This document shows, one piece after another, positions 7,436 through 16,535 of a stretch of DNA of 55,172 nucleotides. Position numbers and translations under genes: made by a program. Within the stretch, counting starts at the first letter, position 1; every line of letters starts with the position of its first letter. Source of the DNA: Pseudogemmobacter humi (GTDB taxonomy: Bacteria; Pseudomonadota; Alphaproteobacteria; Rhodobacterales; Rhodobacteraceae); assembly GCF_900609055.1 (NCBI RefSeq), contig NZ_UXAW01000120.1, positions 1-55,172 on the forward strand, written 5' to 3'. The notes under the pieces are model-generated. The model did no database searches, was not told the origin of the DNA, and saw only the letters and a program-made list of their open reading frames with translations.

Positions 7436-8413
7436 TCAGTTGCTTCTGCGGCGCAAGAGATCGACCAGCACCGCGACCAGAACCACCGCGCCCACGATCA
7501 CCCGCTGCCAGAAGCCCGAGACATTGAGCAGCACCGTGCCGTTCGCCAGCACCGCCAGCAAAAGCGCGCCGAGGATGGTGCCGACGATCGAGCCCTGGCC
7601 GCCCCGCAGGCTGGTGCCGCCGAGGATCGCCGCGGTGATCGCCCCCATCAGCCAGCCTTCGCCGACCGAGGGCTGGCCCGCATCCATCCGGCTGGCGTAA
7701 AGGATCCCGGCCAGCGCCGCGAACATCCCCGCCAGCGCGAAGGCCGCGAATTCCACCCAGCGAACCCGGATCCCCGCCAGCACCGCCGCATCGCGGTTGC
7801 CGCCGAGCGCAAAGATGTTGCGGCCGAAGCGGGTCTGGCCCAGCACCCAGATCAGGATCGCGCCGGCCACAAGGAAGATCACCACCGGCACCGGCACGCC
7901 GAAGATCTCGCCCTTGCCGAACACGCCGAACGCCTCGCCCAGGGGCCGGATCGGATAGCCGCCGGTGATCACCAGCGTCAGACCGGCGAAGATCTCCCAT
8001 GTGGCCAGCGTCACGATGAACGGGTTCAGCCGCAGCCCGGCGACGAAAGCGCCGTTGATCGCGCCGATCAGCAGGCCGAACCCCATGGTGAAGGGCACGA
8101 TCAGCCAGGGATGGATGCCCCATTGCGTCAGCGCGATAGAGCCGACAATGGCCGAAAGCCCCGCCGCCGCCCCCACCGACAGGTCGATCCCGCCGACCAT
8201 CAGCACCAAAGTCTGGCCAAGCGCCACCAGGCCTACAAAAGCCGCCTGCCGCGCCACCGCCGAGATGTTGTAGCTCGACATGAAATTGTCGGTGGCGATG
8301 GAAAGCAGCAGCGCCAGCGCAACCAGGGCGACGAGGATGCCGCTGGCCTCCCACCGCCAGAAGCGTTGCAGCGAGAAGAGGGAGGCTCGGGAAGTGTTCA
8401 TTTTATCGCCCAT
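7436..8413 (-). CDS. sugar ABC transporter permease (RbsC/XylH type)
   Basis: Inner-membrane permease of a CUT2-class sugar importer, 325 aa, with about ten hydrophobic segments. It contains the family landmarks GQTLVLMVGGIDLSVGAAAG (about residues 66-85), GFGLLIGAINGAFV, and the C-terminal LGGTSLRGGQGSIVGTILGA. It follows the ATPase gene by 18 nt. ATG codons at 8413 and 8401 (MNTSRAS) are both possible, with no strong ribosome site deciding between them. Confidence 0.9.
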   Translation of the reverse strand: MGDKMNTSRASLFSLQRFWRWEASGILVALVALALLLSIATDNFMSSYNISAVARQAAFVGLVALGQTLVLMVGGIDLSVGAAAGLSAIVGSIALTQWGIHPWLIVPFTMGFGLLIGAINGAFVAGLRLNPFIVTLATWEIFAGLTLVITGGYPIRPLGEAFGVFGKGEIFGVPVPVVIFLVAGAILIWVLGQTRFGRNIFALGGNRDAAVLAGIRVRWVEFAAFALAGMFAALAGILYASRMDAGQPSVGEGWLMGAITAAILGGTSLRGGQGSIVGTILGALLLAVLANGTVLLNVSGFWQRVIVGAVVLVAVLVDLLRRRSN

Positions 8414-8431
8414 TCGTCAGGTCGCCATATT

Positions 8432-9934
8432 TCAGGTCATCGCCAGTTTCAGCAGGGATTCCTGGCTTTCCCCGGCCGCGTCCACGATCCCGCGCGCGCG
8501 GCCCTCGTGCATCACCAGGATGCGGTCGGCCACGTCGAGCACCTCTTCCATCTCGGAAGAGATCAGGATGATGGAGAGGCCGCGCTCTTCCGTCAGGCGG
8601 CGCAGCACCGCCTGGATCTCGAATTTCGCATTCACGTCGATGCCGCGGGTCGGCTCGTCCATGATCAGCACTTTGGCGTCGCGCATCAGCCAGCGGGCGA
8701 TGATCACCTTCTGCTGGTTGCCGCCCGACAATGTGGTGATCGCATCGCGCGGGCTGCCGATCCTAGTCTTCAACAGCGCGATATAGTCCATCACCTCGGC
8801 CAGCATCTCGCGGTTGCGCATGGCCAGAAGCCCCCGGAAACGGGCCATGCTGGGCATGGCGGCGTTCTCGACGATCGACAGAAGCGGGAAGATGCCTTCC
8901 TGCTTGCGCTCTTCGGGCAGATAGATCAGCCCGGCCTGGATCGCCTGCAAGGGCGAGGTGAAACGGGTCTTTTGCCCGAAATATTCGATCTCGCCCGCCG
9001 TTGCCCGGGTCAGCCCGAACAGGCATTTCGCCATTTCGGTGCGGCCCGAGCCGATCAGGCCCGAGACGCCCAGGATCTCGCCCTTGCGCAGGCTGAAGGA
9101 CAGGTCCTGGAACTCGCCCGGGCGGGTCAGGCCGGTCACTTTCAGCACCACCGGCGCGTCCCCGGGGATACGGCGCGGCTCCTGGCGCATGGCCGAGGGC
9201 GGGCGTCCGGCCATCAGCGTGACCATTTCCTCGCGTGTCGCGGTGGCCGGGTCCAGCGTGCCGGCAAGCGCGCCGTCGCGCAGCACGGTGATGCGATCCG
9301 AGAGCGCCTTCACCTCGTCCAGCCGGTGCGAGATGTAGAAGATCGAATGTCCGCGCGCCTTGAACGAGCGGATATAGTCGAACAGCCGCGCGGTCTCACG
9401 ATGCGTCAGCGTGGCGGTGGGTTCATCCAGGATCAGAATCCGCGCATCGGTCGCCGCCGCCCGCGCGATCTGCACAAGCTGCTGCTGCGCCTTGGACAGA
9501 TCCCCGACCCGCGACGCGGGGTCGATCTGGTCGTCCACCTCGTGCAGATGGCGGATCGCCTCGGCGCGGGTGGCCTTCCAGTCGATCACGGCCCCGCCGC
9601 AGATACGGGCGCCGATCTGGGCGCCCAGCATGATGTTCTCTGCCACGGAAAGCGCCGGGACCAGGTTGATCTCCTGCGGCGCGATGGCGATCCCCGCGGC
9701 TGCGGCCTGTTTGGGCGAGCTGAAATGAACCGGCTGGCGGTCGATCAGCAAGGCGCCGGTATCGGGGCGCAGCCTGCCGCAGAAGATGTTCATCAGCGTC
9801 GACTTGCCCGCGCCGTTCTCGCCGATGATCGAATGCAGCTCGCCCGCGCCGATGGCGATCGAAACCTCGTTCAGCGCCCGCACCGGGCCGAACCGTTTCG
9901 AGATGTTCCTGGCCTCAAAGATCGGATCGGGCAT
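8432..9934 (-). CDS. sugar ABC transporter ATP-binding protein (RbsA/MglA type, two ATPase domains)
   Basis: Energises the CUT2 importer, 500 aa with two nucleotide-binding domains. Domain 1 has Walker A GENGAGKST, a degenerate signature (LSKAQQQLV) and Walker B LILDEPT. Domain 2 has a variant P-loop GLIGSGRTE, a good LSGGNQQKV signature and LIMDEPT. The asymmetry is normal for RbsA/MglA proteins. The start was set at ATG 9934 (MPDPIFEARN); an in-frame GTG five codons upstream is an alternative. It lies between the binding-protein gene, from which it is separated by a strong hairpin, and the permease gene. Confidence 0.92.
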   Translation of the reverse strand: MPDPIFEARNISKRFGPVRALNEVSIAIGAGELHSIIGENGAGKSTLMNIFCGRLRPDTGALLIDRQPVHFSSPKQAAAAGIAIAPQEINLVPALSVAENIMLGAQIGARICGGAVIDWKATRAEAIRHLHEVDDQIDPASRVGDLSKAQQQLVQIARAAATDARILILDEPTATLTHRETARLFDYIRSFKARGHSIFYISHRLDEVKALSDRITVLRDGALAGTLDPATATREEMVTLMAGRPPSAMRQEPRRIPGDAPVVLKVTGLTRPGEFQDLSFSLRKGEILGVSGLIGSGRTEMAKCLFGLTRATAGEIEYFGQKTRFTSPLQAIQAGLIYLPEERKQEGIFPLLSIVENAAMPSMARFRGLLAMRNREMLAEVMDYIALLKTRIGSPRDAITTLSGGNQQKVIIARWLMRDAKVLIMDEPTRGIDVNAKFEIQAVLRRLTEERGLSIILISSEMEEVLDVADRILVMHEGRARGIVDAAGESQESLLKLAMT

Positions 9935-9966
9935 CGGGGGCTCTGTCACTCTCGGATAGGGGGAAA

Positions 9967-9990
9967 GGGCCGGGCACAATCGCCCGGCCC
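9967..9990 (-). other. intercistronic hairpin between binding-protein and ATPase genes
   Basis: Perfect 9-bp inverted repeat GGGCCGGGC / GCCCGGCCC with a 6-nt loop, 9 nt after the binding-protein stop. Such stems after periplasmic binding-protein genes usually protect the upstream mRNA or attenuate read-through, giving more binding protein than ATPase. Confidence 0.65.
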
Positions 9991-9998
9991 CCGCAGGA

Positions 9999-10955
9999 TC
10001 ACTTGCAGTCGTCTTTGGTGATGAAGCGCGAGCCGGTGTTGTGGTCCATCGGGAAGGTATGGCCCTCGTTCGCGGCGACCATGTAGATCACCGACCAGTA
10101 GCCGATGTCCCACTGACGCTGCGCTTTCAGCGCGGTGATGGTGCCGTCGCAGACGAAGTCCACCGCCTCGGGCAGGTCGTCCATGCCGACGATGGCGATC
10201 TCGCCCGATTTGCCGGCGTTCTTGACCGCGCGCGCCGCGCCGATCGGGTTCGAGGCGTTCGAGCCGAAGAAGCCCTTGATGTTCGGATGCGCCAGCATGG
10301 CGTTCTCGGTCAGGGCGACGGCCTCTTCCAGCACGTCGTTGTCGGGCTGCTCGAACACCACCTTGATGCCCGGATGATCCTTGATCGCATCCTTGAAGCC
10401 GAGGATCCGCTCGACGTGATCGGTCGCGGTCAGGCTGCCGGAAAGGATGCCGACCTCGCCCTCGCCGTTCAGCACCTCGACCAGTTTCGCGCCGAGGTCA
10501 TAGCCGTCCTGATAGCTGTCCTTCTGGCCGACGAAGGGGAATTCCCCGGAACAGAACGAGTTGAAGGTGAAGGTGTTGATCCCGGCCGCTTTGGCCTCTT
10601 TCAGCATCTGCACATTGGTGGCCTGGTCAAGACAGGCGACCGAGAGCCCGTCGGGACGGCGGCCGATATTGGCCTCGATCCGCTGGTTCTGATCGACCAC
10701 ATCGGCCTGGGGCGGCTGGTCCCAGATCACGTTGACCTTGACGCCGCGCTTTTCCAGCTCGGCTGCGGCGAAATGGCTGCCCTCGGCCACCACGTCATAC
10801 CAGGGATGGATGACCTTGGGGATGAAGACGAAGGTCAGCTCCTTGTCGATCGGCGTGATCATATCGGCCTGCGACTGCGCCAGCACCGGCGCCGCCAGCG
10901 CGGCCATCCCGGCCGCAAGCGCCAGCCCGCTCAGCCCTGCTTTCATCCTGGTCAT
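9999..10955 (-). CDS. sugar ABC transporter substrate-binding protein (RbsB-like)
   Basis: Periplasmic type I binding protein, 318 aa. A Sec signal peptide (MTRMKAGLSGLALAAGMAA, cleavage near VLAQ, about residue 26) is followed by the two-lobed fold, with FVFIPKVIHPWYDVVAEG, VACLDQATN, GILSGSLTATDHVERILGF, FFGSNASNP and VGMDDLPEAV. Within the family, sequences around these segments set sugar specificity, which cannot be read directly here. It sits between the pfkB-type kinase and the ATPase, so it presumably delivers the kinase's substrate or its precursor. Confidence 0.9.
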   Translation of the reverse strand: MTRMKAGLSGLALAAGMAALAAPVLAQSQADMITPIDKELTFVFIPKVIHPWYDVVAEGSHFAAAELEKRGVKVNVIWDQPPQADVVDQNQRIEANIGRRPDGLSVACLDQATNVQMLKEAKAAGINTFTFNSFCSGEFPFVGQKDSYQDGYDLGAKLVEVLNGEGEVGILSGSLTATDHVERILGFKDAIKDHPGIKVVFEQPDNDVLEEAVALTENAMLAHPNIKGFFGSNASNPIGAARAVKNAGKSGEIAIVGMDDLPEAVDFVCDGTITALKAQRQWDIGYWSVIYMVAANEGHTFPMDHNTGSRFITKDDCK

Positions 10956-11044
10956 GGAATCTCTCCTCCTGTTGTCAACGCTTGTCGTTTCCGGCCGCCC
11001 GTTTCGTGGGGCCTTGCCGTCTTTCCTTCCCTGCCCGCCGGGGG

Positions 11045-11992
11045 TCAGCCCTCCCGAACCGGGGTCTTGCGCATGAAATCCAGCGTCGCCTCCAGCGAGA
11101 CGATCCCCGCCTGGCTGCCAAGGCCGGTGGCGTTCAGCGCCGAACAGGCCTGGGCAAGGCGCACCGAATCCTGCGGGCTCATGCCTTTCAGGACACCCGC
11201 GGCGAAACCGGCGTTGAACACGTCGCCGCAGCCGCAGGTGCAGATCACGTCGATGGCAAAGGCCGGGATGCGGAAGCTCAGCCCCGAGCGGTCGCGATAC
11301 CAGGCGCCCTCGCCGCCAAGCGTGAACACGCAGGCCCCGGCGCCGAGGCCGAAGAACACCTCGGCCATCGCGTCCAGATCTTCGAGGCCCGTCAGCGCGC
11401 GCGCTTCCTCGACCGAGGGGATGAAGTAATCGGTAAAGGGCAGCACCGCCGCCACATCGGGCATGTCGTCGGCCGATCCGGCGAAGACATCCACCGTGGT
11501 CACCGCGCCGCGCGATTTGGCGTGTTTCATCAGCGCCGCGTTGCGCGCGCCGTCCATCGCATCCATCAGCCCCACGCCGCCCAGGTGGAACACCCGCGCA
11601 TCGGTCACGCGGTCGAACTCTTCGGGCGGCACCACGAAGGCGCCGGTCGCGCCTTTCAGATGCAGCGCCGGACGCGAGCCGTCTTCCCGGGTCAGCACGA
11701 TCGAGCTTGAGGTCGGAACGTCATCGAACCGCTGCAAGGCCGAGGTGTTCACCCCGAACTTCTCCAGCCAGGCCACCGACCAGTCGCCGGTCATGTCGCG
11801 GCCGTAACCGCCGATGGCCAGCGTGCTCAGCCCCAGCTTCGCCGCCGCGATCACCGCCGTTCCCGCCGCGCCCGAAACCGCCAGCGTGATGTCCCGGATG
11901 AAATTCGTGCCGCCGCCGTCCGGAACCGCGCTGAACGGCCAGCCCAGACAGTCGAACGTATAGAACCCGGCGGATGCGTAATCGTAGCGCAC
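11045..11992 (-). CDS. PfkB-family carbohydrate kinase
   Basis: 315 aa sugar kinase of the ribokinase/PfkB family, expected to phosphorylate the imported sugar or its oxidation product with ATP. The N-terminal glycine motif region (GGTNFIRDITLAVSGAAGTA) and the C-terminal catalytic motif CGCGDVFNAGFAAG, with the base Asp at about residue 245, are both present. The start is GTG at 11992 with GGGGGAGG 7 nt upstream. It is the first gene of the minus-strand operon and is divergent from adh-glpD across 221 bp of regulatory DNA. Specificity is not evident. Confidence 0.88.
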   Translation of the reverse strand: MRYDYASAGFYTFDCLGWPFSAVPDGGGTNFIRDITLAVSGAAGTAVIAAAKLGLSTLAIGGYGRDMTGDWSVAWLEKFGVNTSALQRFDDVPTSSSIVLTREDGSRPALHLKGATGAFVVPPEEFDRVTDARVFHLGGVGLMDAMDGARNAALMKHAKSRGAVTTVDVFAGSADDMPDVAAVLPFTDYFIPSVEEARALTGLEDLDAMAEVFFGLGAGACVFTLGGEGAWYRDRSGLSFRIPAFAIDVICTCGCGDVFNAGFAAGVLKGMSPQDSVRLAQACSALNATGLGSQAGIVSLEATLDFMRKTPVREG

Positions 11993-12157
11993 CTGCGTCC
12001 TCCCCCTTCGCTTCGTGGTCGATCATTTCGGACAAAGCTGTATTCGTCAATATATTTGTTTGCGCAATAGTTCCGCGGACTACATCTTTATCGCAGCGGT
12101 TCGCCGCATAATAAGGCGAAACCGGCGAATTTCTCACGAACAAAACAATAGTCTTGC

Positions 12158-12180
12158 GTGAACTTGTGCGATCAAGTTAC
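12158..12180. promoter_or_regulatory. candidate SorC operator in the pfkB/adh divergent region
   Basis: Inverted repeat GTGAACTTG-N6-CAAGTTAC in the 221-bp gap (11993-12213). It fills the spacer of a possible plus-strand promoter TTGCGT (12154-12159)-N17-TTACAT (12177-12182). More GAACAA/TTGTTC half-sites lie at 12138-12143 and 12197-12202. A similar GAACTT/AAGTTC pair overlaps the promoter of the second module. Confidence 0.5.
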
Positions 12181-12213
12181 ATCTTGCCGCAAACATTGTT
12201 CATGGAGGGCACC

Positions 12214-13245
12214 GTGAAGGCGGCGATTCTGACAGCACCGAACGCGCTTGTGACAGGGGAAGTCGCCGATCCCGCGGCGGAACCCGGCGATCTGATTCTG
12301 CGGGTCCGCGCGGCAACGATCTGCGGCACCGACATCCGTATCTGGCGCGGGCGCAAGACCGCAGGCGTGCGCTATCCTTCGGTCATCGGCCATGAATTCT
12401 CGGGCGACGTGATCGAGGGCGGCGGGCTGTTCCAGCCCGGCCAGCGCGTCAGCGTCTGCCCCCCCATCCCCTGCGGCGGCTGCCACTACTGCCAGCGCGG
12501 GATGGAGAATCTCTGCCCCGACCTGATCGCCATCGGCTATGAGATCGACGGCGGTTTCGCCGAATATATCCGCATTCCCGCCCGCGCGCTGGCCATGGGC
12601 AACGCGCATCTCCTGCCCGATCACGTCAGCCATGAAGAGGCCGCCCTGGTCGAGCCGATGGCCTGCGTGCTGAACGGCCAGGACAAGGTGGGGCTCACGC
12701 TTGGCGACACGGTGGTGATCCTCGGCTCGGGCCCGATCGGCACGCTGCACATCAAACTGGCGAAGCTGCGCGGCGCTGGCCGCATCATCGTCAGCGAGCC
12801 CAACGCCGGCCGCCGCAAGATGGCGCTGGACGCCGGGGCCGATGTCGCCATCGACCCGACCGCCACCGACCTGCGCGCTGCCGTGCTGGCCGAGACCCGC
12901 GGCCTCGGCGCCGATGTGGCGATCTGCGCCATCGGCATCCCGGCGCTGGCGCGAGAGGCCGTGGGCCTCGTGCGCAAACGCGGCCGGGTCAGCCTGTTCG
13001 CCGGTTTCTCGAAGGGCGAGATCGGCCAGCTCGACATCAACGCGGTGCATTACGATGAGATCACCCTGACCGGCGCCTTCGGCCTGACCCGCGCCAATTA
13101 CGGCGATTCGCTCAACCTGATCGCCGATGGCCGGATCGAGGTCGCCAGCATGGTCAGCCACCGTTACGGGCTGGAGGATTGCCTCGGCGCGTTCGAGATG
13201 GCCGAAGGCGGCGGTGCGATGAAAGTGGCGCTGATCAATGACTGA
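12214..13245 (+). CDS. zinc-dependent alcohol/polyol dehydrogenase (MDR family)
   Basis: NAD(P)-dependent medium-chain dehydrogenase, 343 aa. It has catalytic zinc residues in ICGTDIR and GHEFSGDV, the four structural-zinc cysteines in CPPIPCGGCHYC...C (about residues 86-104), and a Rossmann motif LGSGPIGTLHIK (about 166). Members oxidise sorbitol, xylitol, threonine or similar substrates. GTG at 12214 was chosen because GGAGGG ends 4 nt before it and the protein then begins with the family-typical start KAAILTAP; an ATG 12 nt upstream overlaps that ribosome site. It overlaps the GlpD-like gene by 8 bp, so the two are coupled. Confidence 0.9.
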   Translation: MKAAILTAPNALVTGEVADPAAEPGDLILRVRAATICGTDIRIWRGRKTAGVRYPSVIGHEFSGDVIEGGGLFQPGQRVSVCPPIPCGGCHYCQRGMENLCPDLIAIGYEIDGGFAEYIRIPARALAMGNAHLLPDHVSHEEAALVEPMACVLNGQDKVGLTLGDTVVILGSGPIGTLHIKLAKLRGAGRIIVSEPNAGRRKMALDAGADVAIDPTATDLRAAVLAETRGLGADVAICAIGIPALAREAVGLVRKRGRVSLFAGFSKGEIGQLDINAVHYDEITLTGAFGLTRANYGDSLNLIADGRIEVASMVSHRYGLEDCLGAFEMAEGGGAMKVALIND

Positions 13246-14800
13246 GGACTACGAGGTCGTCATCCTCGGCGCCGGGATCAACGGCTGCGGCACCTTCCGC
13301 GACCTCTGCGCGCAAGGCGTCCGCTGCCTGATGATCGACCGCGAGGATTACTGCGCCGGGGCCTCGGCCGCCTCGTCGCGGCTGATGCACGGCGGGCTGA
13401 AATACCTGGAAACCGGCGAGTTCCGCCTGGTCCGGGAATCGCTTTACGAGCGCAACATGCTGCTGGCGACCGCGGGCCATCTGGTGCATCCGCTGGAATG
13501 CCTGGTGCCGGTGCGCTCTGCCTTTGGCGGCATCCTCGGCTCGGTCGCGCGGTTCTTCCGCATCAGGGCAAAGCTGAACGACCGTGGCTCGCTGATCACC
13601 GCGCTCGGGCTGACGCTTTACGACATCTACGGCCGCAAGCTGCGCAAGATGCCGACGCACCGGATGCTGAACCGCCGGGGGCTGGCGCGCGAGATGCCGC
13701 AGCTTGCGCCCGCGATCACCGGCGCCGGGGTCTATTACGAGGGCCGGATCAGCCATGCCGAACGGCTGGGGCTGGAGCTGGCGCTGGACGGCGAGGCCAT
13801 GAGCCCGGAAAGCCGCTCCGTCACCCATGCGGAAATCCTCGGCGCCGGGGACGGCGTGATCCGCTGGCGCGACCGGACGGGCGAACATGCGGCGCGGGCG
13901 CAGGTCGTCATCAACGCGGGCGGCGCCTGGATCGACGCGGTGAACCGCCAGATCGGCCTTGAGACCCGGCTGATGGGCGGCAGCCGAGGCTCGCATCTGG
14001 TGGTGGATCACCCGGCGCTTTACGCGGCGCTGGCGGGCCGGATGGTCTATTTCGGCACGGCGGACGGGCGGGTCAACCTGCTCTACCCGTTCGAGGGCAA
14101 GGTTCTGGTCGGCTCGACCGATCTGCCGACGCCCGACCCCGATCAGGCCCGCTGCACGCAGGAGGAAGAAGACTACCTGCGCGCCGCCGTGGCCGAGGTG
14201 TTCCCCGATCTGCCGATCCGCCCCGAGCAGGTGGTGCAGCGTTTCTGCGGCACCCGCCCACTGCCCCGCGCCGATGGCCAGGACATCGGCCTCGTCACCC
14301 GCGACCATTCCATCGCCCGGCTGGCGCTGCCCGGGAGCGACACGCCGGTGCTGTGCCTGATCGGCGGCAAATGGACCACCTTCCGCGGCTTCGCCGAACA
14401 GGCCACCGACGAGGTGCTGGCGATCCTCGGCCGCCCCCGCCGGGTCTCGACCGCCGGGATGCAGATCGGCGGCGGCAAGGATCTGCCGCCCGACGACAAG
14501 GGCCGCGAGGCGCTGGCGCAGAGCCTTTCCCGGCCGGGCCTGCCGGTCGAACGGGTCCGGGTGCTGCTTGGCCGCTACGGCACCGCGGTCAGGGCGTATC
14601 TGGCCGGGCTGAGCGGCCCTGAGACCCCGCTGCCCGGCTGCCCGGACTACAGCGTGGAAGAAATCCGCCACATCTGCCGGCATGAGCGGGTGCAGACCCT
14701 GGACGACGTGCTGCGCCGCCGCACCCTGATCGCGCTGACCGGCCAGGACACGGCGGAAGTGCGGGCGGCGGTGGAGGCGATCCTTAGGGAAACCGCCTAG
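13238..14800 (+). CDS. FAD-dependent glycerol-3-phosphate dehydrogenase family protein (GlpD/EryB-like)
   Basis: Quinone-linked flavoprotein of 520 aa. The FAD-binding motif VVILGAGINGCG is at residues 8-19. The GlpD signature SRLMHGGLKYLETGEF is at about 47-62. Downstream are VINAGGAWIDAV, VLVGSTDLPTPDP and GGKWTTFRGFAEQATDE, then the C-terminal helical DAO_C domain. It is the right length for GlpD. It is co-transcribed with a zinc polyol dehydrogenase and opposite a sugar kinase and SorC regulator. EryB (erythritol-phosphate dehydrogenase) is in the same family, so the real substrate may be a polyol phosphate other than glycerol-3-phosphate. The 3' end overlaps the convergent gene by 4 bp. 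Confidence 0.88.
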   Translation: MTEDYEVVILGAGINGCGTFRDLCAQGVRCLMIDREDYCAGASAASSRLMHGGLKYLETGEFRLVRESLYERNMLLATAGHLVHPLECLVPVRSAFGGILGSVARFFRIRAKLNDRGSLITALGLTLYDIYGRKLRKMPTHRMLNRRGLAREMPQLAPAITGAGVYYEGRISHAERLGLELALDGEAMSPESRSVTHAEILGAGDGVIRWRDRTGEHAARAQVVINAGGAWIDAVNRQIGLETRLMGGSRGSHLVVDHPALYAALAGRMVYFGTADGRVNLLYPFEGKVLVGSTDLPTPDPDQARCTQEEEDYLRAAVAEVFPDLPIRPEQVVQRFCGTRPLPRADGQDIGLVTRDHSIARLALPGSDTPVLCLIGGKWTTFRGFAEQATDEVLAILGRPRRVSTAGMQIGGGKDLPPDDKGREALAQSLSRPGLPVERVRVLLGRYGTAVRAYLAGLSGPETPLPGCPDYSVEEIRHICRHERVQTLDDVLRRRTLIALTGQDTAEVRAAVEAILRETA

Positions 14801-15456
14801 CGGCGGCGGCGGAAGGTCGCGAACAGATCCGCCAGCCGCGCCTCGTTCGTCACCGAATCCGCCCGGGCGACATCAGTTGCGATGCTGCGGGCGCGATCCA
14901 GAGCGCGGCTTTCGCCGAGGCTCTCGCCGGTTCCGGCCACCTGGTCGGGCTCGGATTGCAGCCACAGAAGCAGGGTGAAAACGGCGACCGGCAGAACCTC
15001 GCCCGGCTCCAGCCCGGCGGCGGAGGCGGGCTCCAGATCGCGCAAGACCCGCTGCTCACGCAGGTCCAGATACAAAGCCGCGCTCAGCCTCGGCATCTCC
15101 CAGACCTCGTGGCGAGGGATCACCCTGAGCCAGGCCTGCTGCGCCGCCGCCTCGCTGATGAAGGCATGGGTCACGCCAAGCCGGTCAAGGATCAGCGACA
15201 GGCCGACATAGCAGAACCCCGCGAAATCGCTGGCCGCCGCCGCGCCGCGGTCGGCGAAATCCTGAAGGCTGGCCTGATCCGGCGCCCCCGCGCCCAGAAA
15301 CCGCCGCAAGACCTGCGAGGCGACGTGATCGAGCCGCCGCGCGATCTGATCGCCGGTCTTCAGCGCCAAAGCCGCCTCGCGCGGCAGAACGTCCAGCGGC
15401 GCGGTGCCCGCCAGCGTCTCGCGCCCGCTGCGAAGCGCATGACGCAGCCCGCGCAA
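14797..15456 (-). CDS. hypothetical protein, last gene of the SAF-oxidoreductase/AcoABC-like operon
   Basis: 219 aa from a TTG at 15456. Largely alpha-helical by composition, with no signal peptide or clear membrane helix. Features include FAGFCYVGLSLILDRLGVTH, an AFISEAAAQQAWLRVIPRHE stretch and an arginine-rich tail. I do not recognise the family. The TTG has no good ribosome site. The frame stays open upstream, and an AAGGAG 8 nt before an in-frame CTG (about 15507) would add a proline-rich leader, so the true start is uncertain. It lies 96 bp after the second SorC gene on the same strand and converges on glpD. Confidence 0.6.
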   Translation of the reverse strand: MRGLRHALRSGRETLAGTAPLDVLPREAALALKTGDQIARRLDHVASQVLRRFLGAGAPDQASLQDFADRGAAAASDFAGFCYVGLSLILDRLGVTHAFISEAAAQQAWLRVIPRHEVWEMPRLSAALYLDLREQRVLRDLEPASAAGLEPGEVLPVAVFTLLLWLQSEPDQVAGTGESLGESRALDRARSIATDVARADSVTNEARLADLFATFRRRR

Positions 15457-15552
15457 AGCCTCGCGCAGGGGGACGGGATGTGGAAGCGGCGGCGGGGGAA
15501 GGGCCAGGGGAGATGCTCCTTGCTGCGGTCTGCGGCGAGTATAGCCTGGAAG

Positions 15553-16518
15553 TCAGCCCTCGGCGAGCAGCGCCTTCGCCGACTGCTCGTCGCTGATCAG
15601 CACGGTGGGCGAAAGCGTCAGGATCGCGGCGCGAAGCGCGACATGCTTCTCGCGCCCGCCCGAGATCAGCACCCGCTCGGGCGTGCGGCGAAGCTGATCA
15701 AGCTGGACCGAGATCGCCCGCGCGTTCACCTCATGCTCGACCGGGCGGCCCTGGGCGTCGATGAAATTGTAAAGCACGTCGCCCACGGCGCCGGTCTCCA
15801 CCAGCGAGCGGCGGTCGGATTCGGTGATATGGCCGGTGCGGTAGCTGGTGGTGATCTGCGAGATCCCGCCACAGGACACCAGCGCCATGTCAAGCTGCCC
15901 CGCCATCTCGAAGATCGCGGCAAGGCCGCAGCGTTCCAGGAGCGCGTGTTTGGTCTCGGGGCTGTCCACCACCGCCGGGGCGGGGATCAGGAAGCCCTCG
16001 CCCTGGAACAGTTCGGCGAATTGCCAGGCGAATTCGGCAGGGTTGAACCGCCGCGCCGCTGCGATCCCGCCCAGAAGCGAGACCACGCGGAAATCCTGCA
16101 AGGTGGCGCCGGTGATGAAGGGCAGCGCATTATAGAGCGTGCGGCCCCAGCCCACGCCCACCGTCATCCCCGATTTCATCCCCGAGGAGATGAAATTCCC
16201 CGCCGCCGCCGCGATCACCTTTGTCGGATCGCCCGCCGGATCGGCAAAGGGCGCAAGGATCACCCGGCCGATGCCGTAGCGGGTTTCCAGCGCGCGCTCC
16301 ATCCCCGCCAGATCGCCAAGCGGCGCGGCGATGGTGATCCGCACCTCGTTCCTGCGGCGCGCATCGGCCAGCAGCCGCACCACCATCACCCGGTTGATGC
16401 CCAACTGCCCGGCGATCTCGCTCTGGGTGCAGCCCTCGGCGTAATACAGCCAGACGGCACGGGCGCGCAGGCGGTCGGCGTCGGATTGCGGCACGCTCGC
16501 CTGTTGCGCTGACTGCAT
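15553..16518 (-). CDS. SorC-family transcriptional regulator (module 2)
   Basis: 321 aa from ATG 16518, which has GGAGAGA 8 nt upstream. The N-terminal helix-turn-helix (about residues 22-50) contains WLYYAEGCTQSEIAGQLGIN. The sugar-binding domain follows, with VGVGWGRTLYNALPFITG, VVSLLGGIAAARRFNPAEFA, FIDAQGRPVEHEVNARAISV and a C-terminal LISGGREKHVALRAAI. It closely resembles the module 1 regulator in architecture. It is 17 nt downstream of the E2 gene and so in the same operon. It probably controls the promoter at 21190-21218, which is overlapped by a GAACTT/AAGTTC repeat. Confidence 0.88.
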   Translation of the reverse strand: MQSAQQASVPQSDADRLRARAVWLYYAEGCTQSEIAGQLGINRVMVVRLLADARRRNEVRITIAAPLGDLAGMERALETRYGIGRVILAPFADPAGDPTKVIAAAAGNFISSGMKSGMTVGVGWGRTLYNALPFITGATLQDFRVVSLLGGIAAARRFNPAEFAWQFAELFQGEGFLIPAPAVVDSPETKHALLERCGLAAIFEMAGQLDMALVSCGGISQITTSYRTGHITESDRRSLVETGAVGDVLYNFIDAQGRPVEHEVNARAISVQLDQLRRTPERVLISGGREKHVALRAAILTLSPTVLISDEQSAKALLAEG

Positions 16519-16535
16519 ATGGCGTCTCTCCGGTT

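Noticed and set aside
13238-14800. Plain glycerol catabolism for the GlpD-like gene
   Set aside because: No glpK, glpF or GlpR-like gene is near. The neighbours are a PfkB kinase, a polyol dehydrogenase and a SorC regulator.
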